A stretch of DNA of 64,000 bases. Source: Ahaetulla prasina. Lineage: Eukaryota > Chordata > Lepidosauria > Squamata > Colubridae. The position numbers and the translations under genes were made by a program. The DNA lies in contig NC_080539.1 of assembly GCF_028640845.1 (NCBI RefSeq), positions 197,510,698 to 197,574,697 of the forward strand. Reading direction: 5' to 3'. This document shows positions 55,728 to 64,000 of this stretch, in pieces. Every line of letters begins with the position of its first letter. Position 1 is the first letter of the stretch. The notes under the pieces are model-generated. The model saw only the letters and a program-made list of their open reading frames with translations, had not been told where the DNA came from and searched no databases.

Positions 55728-56656
55728 TGGGATTTACATAATCCCAATAAATGATCTTTGTGACCGTATCTCAAGTAATTGTGTTCTCTTTGCTGACGAT
55801 GTCAAACTATTTAACACCACCGACAATACATCTACCATTCAAAAAGACCTTGATCATCTAACCGCTTGGTCTAAAACTTGGCAACTCCAAATCTCAACCA
55901 GCAAATGCTCAGTCTTACATATTGGAAAAAAGAACCCAAACACTAAGTACATGGACATTACCTTACAGATGACCCCCACCCTGTTAAAGACCTTGGAGTT
56001 TTCATACCAAATGATCTAAGTGCCAAAGCCCACTGCAACTACGTAGCAAAAAAGGCTCTAAGAGTTGTAAACCTAATCTTGCGTAGCTTCTTTTCCAAAA
56101 ACACTACACTACTAACCAGAGCATATAAAACATTTGCTAGACCAATTCTAGAATACAGCTCGCCTGTCTGGAACCCTCACCACATTTCTGACATCAATAC
56201 AATTGAACGTGTCCAGAAATATTTTACAAGTAGAGTTCTTCACTCCTCTGAAACAACAAAATACCTTATCCCACCAGACTTGAAATCCTAGGCTTAGAAA
56301 ACTTAGAACTCCGTCGCCTTCAACAAGACCTAAGTTTAACTCATAGAATCATCTATTGTAATGTCCTTCCTGTTAAAGACTACTTCAGCTTTAATTGCAA
56401 TAATACAAGAGCAACCAATAAATTTAAACTTAATGTTAACCGTTTTAATCTAGATTGCAGAAAATATGACTTCTGTAATAGAATCATCAGCGCTTGGAAC
56501 ACTTTACCTGATTCTGTGGTCTCTTCCCATAATCCCAAAAGCTTTAACCAAAAGCTTTCTACTATTGACCTCACCCCATTCCTAAGAGGACCATAAGGGG
56601 CGTGCATAAGAGCACAAACAGGCCTACCGTTCCTGTCCTATTGTTTTTCTTTTTCT

Positions 56657-56694
<38 letters not shown>

Positions 56695-56795
56695 TTATAC
56701 CTCCTTATATTTCTTCATATATATGTTTATATACTATATAATCTTTTTGTATGATGCTTATGTATATTGTTGTGACAAAATAAATAAATAAATTT
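55728..56795 (+). mobile_element. LINE family B, RT core to 3' end
   Basis: Encodes PINDLCDRISSNCVLFADDV (RT catalytic FADD), then LDHLTAWSKTWQLQISTSKC, and after a frameshift near 55975 AYKTFARPILEYSSPVWNPH and the C-terminus RIISAWNTLPDSVVSSHN. 3' UTR with an (AT)16 run at 56660-56692 and a TGTGACAAAATAAATAAAT end. 5'-truncated. CR1/Jockey group; clade not settled. Confidence 0.85.
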
Positions 56796-56954
56796 CCAGA
56801 TAGAACTTGCATTCAGAACTCTTTGCAGCCATTTCTATTTCTGCACTGTGCTATGTGGAGATAAATTTAAAGTCTCTTTCAGATCAGATATTGTTCCAGT
56901 CATGCCATGGGCTTTTCTTGCTAGCCATACAAATGTGGTTTCCCAATTACTTTT

Positions 56955-57035
56955 TAAAACATTGGGGAGGGGGGGGTGTTGCACTAGAAAACCTCCAAGG
57001 TCCCTTCCAATTCTGTTATTCTATAATGAACTGGT
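56955..57035 (+). mobile_element. CR1 3' tip
   Basis: ACTAGAAAACCTCCAAGG, then TCCCTTCCAATTCTGTTATTC: the terminal CR1 3' UTR only. Confidence 0.8.
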
Positions 57036-59341
57036 TAGGCCCCAAACCATAGCAATAATGGCCTCAAATAATTCCACTCAGTCAAACTTTGGTTCCACAG
57101 AAATGTGTCATTCTCAGGACAAGGTTGATAAAGAATTGCCTTCATCATTAGCCTCTGCTTGCTGAGTGCAGTCATATCAGCACCAAAGACAAAAGTTTGA
57201 TATGTTATAAATGTCAGTAAAAACAGATCAGGTCAATGTTTCCACTACTTAAGCAACCACTTCCTATCTGAGAAACACTGTTTCCTGTAATTGTGAAAAA
57301 TAGGTAAGGCAAAGGCAAGCTTTAAGTATGGCTCACCTCACAGATACCATGGCCTTTTACTCTTAACTGTTACTTCTTAATTCAATCTGGACATAAAACC
57401 ATTTTTCCCAAATTGAGATTATACATACTTTGCAGAGATCATCAGTTGTCCAATAATGTGGGGCAGAAAAAATGAAGCAGGTTTAGAATCAGTGTCAACT
57501 TCATTGCACCAAGTAAATTGCTGAAGACAAATGGCTGGTCTATGGCAGCCCTAATATTGTTTTCCAAATAGCCTCATAGCAACAGTTTTGAAATTTGGAT
57601 TTTTCACAAGTGGAAATTGAATTTCCTTTGCACAAATAACTCAATATTTAATTGACAAGAGGTTTTGACCTTTGTCAATTAACTCTTCTCCAATTTAGTT
57701 CTCAAGATCAACCTGGGTAGAGGTTTTATAGAGACTTTGGTAGAAAATGAAATAAAATATTGGCATTGAAACTGATTTCCTACAGAAAGTTGGTGTCAGT
57801 TTTATCACACAAACATAAAAGAATATAGTGGTCTCTTATGGGTTGTCTGAGTAAATTGCATCTGATAATATGCTGCTATTTCAATCTGGGAAAATAATTG
57901 GATTTTTTTTTCAAACAATAGGCTATTATACTCACTACTGGCCACAACTGGCCCCCAGCTTCCTGAAATGAAGAAGCAGAATGAGTGACTCAGTTAATGA
58001 AGCTTGGAATATTCTAAAACTTGTTGGACTACAGAGATCAGTGATTAGAACAATCTTAAAACGTTACATGGCTGGGAATATACCAGCATTACCAGCAATG
58101 ATGTTTTAGGGTTGGAAGCCATTGGTCCCACTTGGTTTATTACAAGCGAACTGTCAGTTTAGAGCATAGAGTTAGTGCAAAATGATCAAATCCTATTTTC
58201 TACTCAAAAATACCTGTCCATTTCACTTGGGGTAGAAGGTGCTGGAGAAAAACAATGGCCTTTCTTCTTCTTTTTTTAATTCTATCTAATGTATTCCAGC
58301 AATTGGGAGCTTTTATATATTTAATAGAATGGAAGGATGGTTCAGTTATTTAAATGTGCACAAAGATGGCTTTGTGAAAATATTTTATCTAGATTGTACG
58401 CATAAATCCTGAATTGTAATTTTGCTCATAATAATTGCTCTTCAAATATACCAGTCTAATGGGTGTACCAAAAATCAGGCCCCATAGGCCAATCACACAA
58501 TGCTTCCTTATTATTTTTTTCAGAGAAAATCTTATTGTAGTTAGGAAGGTTCAAAGGATGCTTATCGAAGGGTGTATTTAGAAGGAAATGGCAAACAATT
58601 CAAACACTGAATTAATCTATATAATAAGTAGTTTATGGGGACTGTCTTTGTCTATGGAATTTGGTTTTATATACATATATATCTGATATATTTTATTCTG
58701 TGAATATTTATCACAATATCACAAACACACACACGAAACAGGATTATATTTTCCTTTGTTTATTTATTTAAATTTATCTACTCTAATATCTTCAATGATT
58801 TCACTCTGGTTGGTGTTACATTCTCTTTCTGGATTAGTTACACAGCAAATCCGTCCAGTTAGCAATTATGTAGTAAGCCAGAAGACTCTAAAATTTTGTA
58901 GCCAAATAGTGTTACTTTATGATGTTAGCAAAATAAAATTACTTTACAGACGACACTATAAATAACTCAACAAATGTTTCCAGAAGGAGTGCCAAAGACA
59001 TTTTCTGGAAAAAGGAAATATTATCAGAAAGATTCATGGAAAATAGTATATTATTCTATCAAGAGAGACTAGTTTGAGCTAGTACAACTAGCAAAATATT
59101 ACTGTGACAGATTAGCATATATATTGATGTTTTATTAAGAATGAGTAAAGGTGTGAATTTTTAAAGAATGATTATCTTGATGGAAATATCAGTTTAAGTT
59201 ATGTATGTTATAGTAGAACTGAAGAGTTAAATATATTTATTTTTCAGAAGCAATATTATTTTATGGGATCAGCAAGACACTTTTTTTAAAGGGAGCATTA
59301 TCTCCAGTAAATATCTCTAATATTTTATTGATTGATTTATT
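57036..59341. other. Anonymous AT-rich DNA
   Basis: No supported gene or named repeat. Confidence 0.45.
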
Positions 59342-60783
59342 GATATTTCATATTTCTTTCTTTCTTTCTTTCTTTTTTGTATGATACCGGTACTTAAGAA
59401 TGATACAAAATTACAGGAATGGCAAAAAGGGATTAATAATTTCGTATAGATGGTCAAAAAACCAAGAATAAAGTTAAAAATAATGCAGGATACAAGGGAA
59501 AGGGGGGGTCTTAAAATACCTAATCTAAAATTGTATTATGAAGCAGTTGTTTTATCATTAATTACTGATTGGATTAATCTAACTGAGGAAAGAGTTTTGA
59601 ATATAGAAGGTTATAGTTTGTTATATGGGTGGCATGCCTATTTACTATATGACAAGAAAGTTGATAAGATATTTAAAAGTAATATAATTAGAAATGCACT
59701 GTTGAGGGTGTGGAGGAAATACCAATATAAATTAGATGGAAAGTTACCAATATGGGTAATCCCGAGACATATGATAGAAAATATAAATATATATCAAAAG
59801 ATGGAGGTAGTTACCTATAAAGAACTTCTTTGTATGGAAAAGGGGGAATTACAATTAAAATCCAGAGAAAAGATGGGGGAAGAAGGCAAAAATTATACAT
59901 GGTTTCAATATGGGCAATTGCAAGTTAGATGGAAATTAGATCAGAAAATAGGTATAAGCAAACTGAGGATAATTTGTTAAAACAAATGAGAGATCAAGGT
60001 CAACAGCATATTAAGAGGTTGTATAATGTATTAGTAGAAATAGATTCAGAGACCGAATTGGTTAAGGATTGTATGATTAAGTGGGCACAAAATTTTCAAC
60101 AACCTATAATGTTGGAAAGATGGGAAAGAATTTGGGTGAGGAATGTTAAATTTACACAAGCGCAAAATTTGAGAGAAAATTTTTACAAGATGTTTTATAG
60201 ATGGCATTTAGACCACAAAAAGTTGTCATGTATGTTTCCTAATGTACAGGCTAAATGTTGGAAATGTGATTGTGAAGATGCCACTTATTACCATATATGG
60301 TAGACTTGCAAAAAAGTTAAAGCATTTTGGATTAAAGTATGGTGGATTATGCAGAATATTCTGAAAAAGAAGATTAAGTTTTTCTTAACTCCGCAGTTTT
60401 TCTTATTAGGAATAATTATGGATTGTACAGCCATAGAGACTAAACTGATTTTGAACTTAATAACAGCCGCAAGACTTCTGATTGCTCAATATCGGAAGAA
60501 AGAAGAATTACCTACAATTGAAGAATGGACATTTAAAGTATCAAATCTGGCAGAAATGGCAAAAATTTCTGCTTATTTGAAAGACTATACACAAGAAAAA
60601 TATATTTCAGAATGGAAAATGTGGATTGATTATATTCAAAATAAGTATCAGACAAAAAAATATCAAATAGCATATGAGTAAATTTAGGAATTGTTTTGTA
60701 TTAGATATATGTTTAAAGGAGAGGGGAATTGAGAATGTGATGATGGGTGGAGTGACTAGAGATTATAATTTAAGATTTATTTT

Positions 60784-61020
60784 GGATTATTTATTTTTAT
60801 TTATTTATTTATTTATTTTGTCACAACAATATATGTAAGTATCATACAAAAAGGTTATATAGTATATAAACATATACATGAGTAAATATTAGTAGGTATA
60901 AGCATATATATATATATAGGAAGAAGAAAAGAAAAACAATAGGACAGGAACGGTAGGCACGTTTGTGCGCTTATGCACGCCCTTTATGGTCCTCTTAGGA
61001 ATGGGGTGAGGTCAATTGTT
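60784..61020 (-). mobile_element. LINE family B 3' end, nested in an L1
   Basis: Starts with (TTTA)n and TTTTGTCACAACAATATATG (reverse of the family tail), then CAATAGGACAGGAACGGTAG and CCTCTTAGGAATGGGGTGAGG (end of its ORF). Inserted into the L1 3' UTR. Confidence 0.82.
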
Positions 61021-61064
61021 AGTTTTGATTGTTAGTTTTGATACCCCACATTTTGTTCTGGGAA

Positions 61065-61445
61065 GTCTCGGGGGGAGAGGGGGGGTAAGGGGGAGGGTAA
61101 TAAAGGGGGGGACGAGGGTAGAAAATGGATTGATGGTTAATGTACAGGGATGATTGAAGATGTATAATTATAATTAATGTAAGGTCAGGTCTGCCTGGCT
61201 ACCATTTCAGAATGGTGGGAAGGGAGAAAGGAGAAGAGAGAAGGAGGTAGAAAAGAGAAGAGGAGGAAGAGGGGATAAGGAGGAGGAAGGGGAAAGAGGA
61301 AAGGAAGAAAGAGGGATAGAAGAGGGAGAAGGAAGGTGTAGGGGGGAAGGAGGAGAGGATGTAGATAAGACAAGGTGAGGAAGGTTGTGGAAAGTAGAAG
61401 AAGGTAGAGAAGGGAAGAGAGTTAAAGGGAGGGAGTGGTGACCGG
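61065..61445 (+). repeat. G-rich polypurine tract in the L1 3' UTR
   Basis: GGGGGGAGAGGGGGGGTAAG, GGGGAGGG and GGGGGGGACG near 61070-61115 can form a G-quadruplex, followed by about 230 bp of GGA/GAA purines from 61205. Similar tracts mark mammalian L1 3' UTRs. Confidence 0.8.
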
Positions 61446-61547
61446 GCAGACCCGACTAATTGTATATGACTATACATTAAATATGTTATTGGACATGAAT
61501 GTAAAAATAAAACTTTTTCATACAAAAAAAGATATTTCATATTTCTT

Positions 61548-62077
61548 AAAGACTGCCCATCTCTTTCAGAGATATACTTTGTCTTAGAAAGCAAGTTAGG
61601 TATTGATATGAACTGCATTGGATCAACAAACTGAGAGTGTCATATCACTAAGCCAAGTTTTTGGGTTAACAGAAAAGAATATATGTAGTTCAGTGTTGAA
61701 CTGTGGAGTCCTTGGGGCTCTCTGAACTTGGTTATTTTCTTGCAGAAATTTCATTATCTAAATAGGTAACTTCAGTGCTAGAAAGGAGTGGGGTCTGCGT
61801 CTGCTCTTTGTTTAAACACAGTAGTTTGCCTTGTCAGTATTACTAGAGTGTTGTTTTCTCCTTGGTAGTTCCTTGATTAGGCTGTTTACTGCTTGATTAT
61901 TAGTCTGAGTTGTTAATTCCTTGATTAGAGTATTGTTTACTGCTTGCCTCATTGTTTGTCTGGTATTGCTCCAGATTTTAATCCTTGTTTATCTGGGTAA
62001 TGATTGCTGGCAAGGAGATGTTCTAGTCTCTGTATTTCCTTTTACTCTTTTTATTGTCTCTTTTGAATGGCATGTAA
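61548..62077. other. Spacer between two tail-to-tail L1 copies
   Basis: 530 bp of unannotated DNA with a few imperfect TGATTAG..TTGTTTACTGCTTG direct repeats (61870-61950). Confidence 0.5.
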
Positions 62078-64000
62078 ATATTTTTTTTTTATTGAAAGAG
62101 TTTTAAAAAACAAAAACATTTTCCCCCTTTTTCCCCCCTCCCTCCCAAAAAAAACCCAAAAAAAAACCCCTTCCCCCCCCCCCCCGGCTTCCCGGGTCAA
62201 TCACAAGGTATTATTATACATAAACCAAGCATAGAATAAAATTTTCCCCTTCCAATCCAAATAACCACATCCAAAGCTTTTCATCTCCCAACCCCCTCCC
62301 CATTACATAAAATAACTTTCTAATTATTCAAAGGCAATCTGATATTTCTTAATCTGATATCTGTTTTGTAGATAATCAATCCATTTTTTCCATTCATTTA
62401 AATATCTTTCCTGCGTATTGTCTTTTAAAAAAGCTGAGATTTTAGCCATCTCAGCCAAATTAATGACTTTCAGTATCCGTTCTTCTATTGTAGGTACCTC
62501 TTCTTTCTTCCAATATTGTCCAATCAACAGTCTTGCTGCTGTTATTAAATTCAGAATCAGTTTAGTCTCAGTCCCTGTACAATCCGTTATAATTCCCAAA
62601 AGGAAAAATTGTGGCAGGAACTTTATCTTCTTCTTCAGTACATTTTGAATAATCCACCAAATTCTTATCCAAAAGACCTTAATTTTCTTGCAAGTCCACC
62701 AAATATGAAAATATGTAGCATCATCACAATCACACCTCCAACATTTCGCTTGGATATTAGGATACATACATGATAATTTTTTGGGATCTAAGTGCCATCT
62801 ATAAAACATCTTATAAAAATTTTCCCTTAAATTCTGTGCTTGTGTAAACTTAACATTTCTAACCCAAATTTTCTCCCATGTTTCCAACATTATTGGTTCC
62901 TGAATATTCTGTGCCCATTTTATCATACAATCCTTTACCAAATCCTTTTCCGAATCTATTTCAAGCAACACATTATACAATCTCTTTATATGCTCCTGGG
63001 TCTGATTTCTAATTTGCTTCATTAAATTCTCCTCCCTTTGCATTATACCAATTTTTTGATCTTCTTTCCATCTAGCACTTATTTGCCCATATTGAAACCA
63101 AGTATAATTCCTCCCTTCTTCATTTAATACCTGTAATGATTTTAATTGCAATCTACCTCCTTCAACATACAAAAGTTCTTTATAATTAATCATTTCCTGT
63201 TTCTGTTCTATATTTATATTCTCTATTGCATGCCTAGGGCTCGCCCATATAGGAATCTTGTATTCTAATTTATAGGAATATTTTTTCCAGACCATAAAGA
63301 GCACTTCTCAACACATGATTCTTAAAAGCCCTATCCACTTTTTTTTCATAAAATAAGTACGCATGCCATCCATATAACAAGTCATAACCTTCTATATTCA
63401 AAATTCTTTCCTCTGTTAAGTTAAACCAGTCACTTATTACTGAAAGGGCTACTGCCTCATAATATAATTTAAAATTAGGCATTCTTAAACCACCTCTTTC
63501 CCGTGAGTCCTGTATTATTTTCATTTTAACCCTCGCCTTTTTACCCTGCCATATAAATTTGTTAATCCCAATCTGCCAGTCTTCCAAATTTTTATCCTTT
63601 TTAATTATTGGTATCATCTGGAACAGAAACAAAAATCTAGGTAACACATTCATTTTAATAGCCGCAATCCTTCCCAATAGGGATAACTGCAATTTCTTCC
63701 AGCCACTCATATCATTCTGAACTTTTTGCCATAGCAAGTCATAATTATTCTTATAAAGTTTCTTGTTCGATGAGCTAATATAGACCCTAAATATTTAACC
63801 TTTTTTACTACCTCAAATCCTGTCATTTCCTCTAGTTTTTGTTTCTGTTGTATAGACATATTTTTAATTATCACTTTTGTTTTATTCTGATTTATTTTAA
63901 ATCCTGATACCTTTCCATATTTATCAATTACTTCCAACAAAAATCTACTTGAATTTATAGGATTCGTTAACGTAACCACTACATCATCTGCAAAAGCTCT
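62078..64000 (-). mobile_element. L1 LINE, 3' part, continuing past the window
   Basis: On the minus strand from the right edge: AFADDVVVTLTN (RT catalytic FADD), then KINQNKTKV, VKYLGSILAHRTRNF, MSGWKKLQLSLLGRIAAIK, FIWQGKKARVKMKIIQDSR, and a final long frame at 63304-62324 (KNYTWFQYGQ-type block, CKxxKVFWIRIWW, ending KKYQIAFE). Breaks near 63730 and 63290 split ORF2 into three frames. The 3' UTR is G-rich and ends with CTTTCAATAAAAAAAAA at about 62080. Closely related to the other L1. Confidence 0.92.

Larger units (their letters stand above)
59359..61530 (+). mobile_element. L1 LINE, 5'-truncated, with target duplication
   Basis: The ORF2 C-terminal half from LQEWQKGINNF to KYQTKKYQIAYE (stop at 60681), followed by an 850-bp 3' UTR and an AATAAA at 61506. 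Two Trp codons have become TAG (59448-59450 and 60301-60303) and there is a frameshift near 59970, so it is inactive. A perfect 17-bp target duplication GATATTTCATATTTCTT flanks it (59342-59358, 61531-61547). A family B LINE end is nested in the 3' UTR. Confidence 0.92.

Noticed and set aside
30214..64000. CTLA4 or CD28 exons upstream of ICOS
   Set aside because: I looked on the minus strand for MYPPPY-like loops, TGVYVKM-like tails and Ig-type frames and found none; they may lie outside the window.
1..64000. CRISPR arrays, operons, rRNA or functional tRNA genes
   Set aside because: None seen; tRNA-like sequences are SINE heads and the window is vertebrate.

Overview
The window is vertebrate nuclear DNA, most likely from a snake. 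It is AT-rich and repeat-dense, with spliced coding sequence only in one place. The repeat set is squamate: a Sauria-type SINE, L2, CR1 and Rex1-like LINE fragments whose 3' ends run into (TTCTA)n or (TTCTG)n microsatellites (a habit known from snakes), Penelope-like elements, hAT MITEs and reptile-type L1. Species cannot be fixed from sequence alone.

The one cellular gene I can support is ICOS (inducible T-cell costimulator), on the minus strand at 21199-30154. I assembled it by hand from four exons with GT-AG introns and consistent phases: signal peptide (30097-30154), Ig V domain (24297-24629), stalk plus transmembrane segment (21809-21921) and cytoplasmic tail (21199-21270). The predicted precursor has 191 residues. 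The two Ig disulfide pairs, the dimerising stalk cysteine and a YxxM PI3-kinase motif are all kept. Three things are unusual: the proline-rich ligand-binding loop is replaced, three extra cysteines surround that loop, and the exon 3 acceptor lies in a 24-bp tandem duplication that creates two in-frame acceptors. A phase-compatible 48-bp candidate cassette exon lies in intron 1. CD28 and CTLA4 would be expected at higher coordinates but I did not find their exons.

Layout: 1-9.2 kb holds repeats (L1, SINE, CR1, Rex/CR1-type LINE) in anonymous DNA. 9.2-11.8 kb holds an LTR-like block and a rearranged Penelope cluster with three decayed hammerhead-ribozyme-like motifs, interrupted by a hAT element. 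13-20 kb holds hAT MITEs, head-to-head CR1 pieces and an L2 LINE. 20-30.2 kb is the ICOS locus with two hAT MITEs in intron 1. 32.5-33.8 kb is a large foldback transposon. 36-43 kb holds solo LTRs, SINEs and MITEs. 49.3-53.8 kb is a Ty1/copia element on the minus strand broken by a Rex1-like LINE that itself contains a Sauria SINE. 55.7-56.8 kb holds another LINE. 59.3-64 kb holds two L1 elements tail to tail, one with a perfect 17-bp target duplication. Large parts between these show nothing I can name.

Most of the window is a record of transposition: several insertions can be dated relative to one another because target-site duplications survive at their edges.
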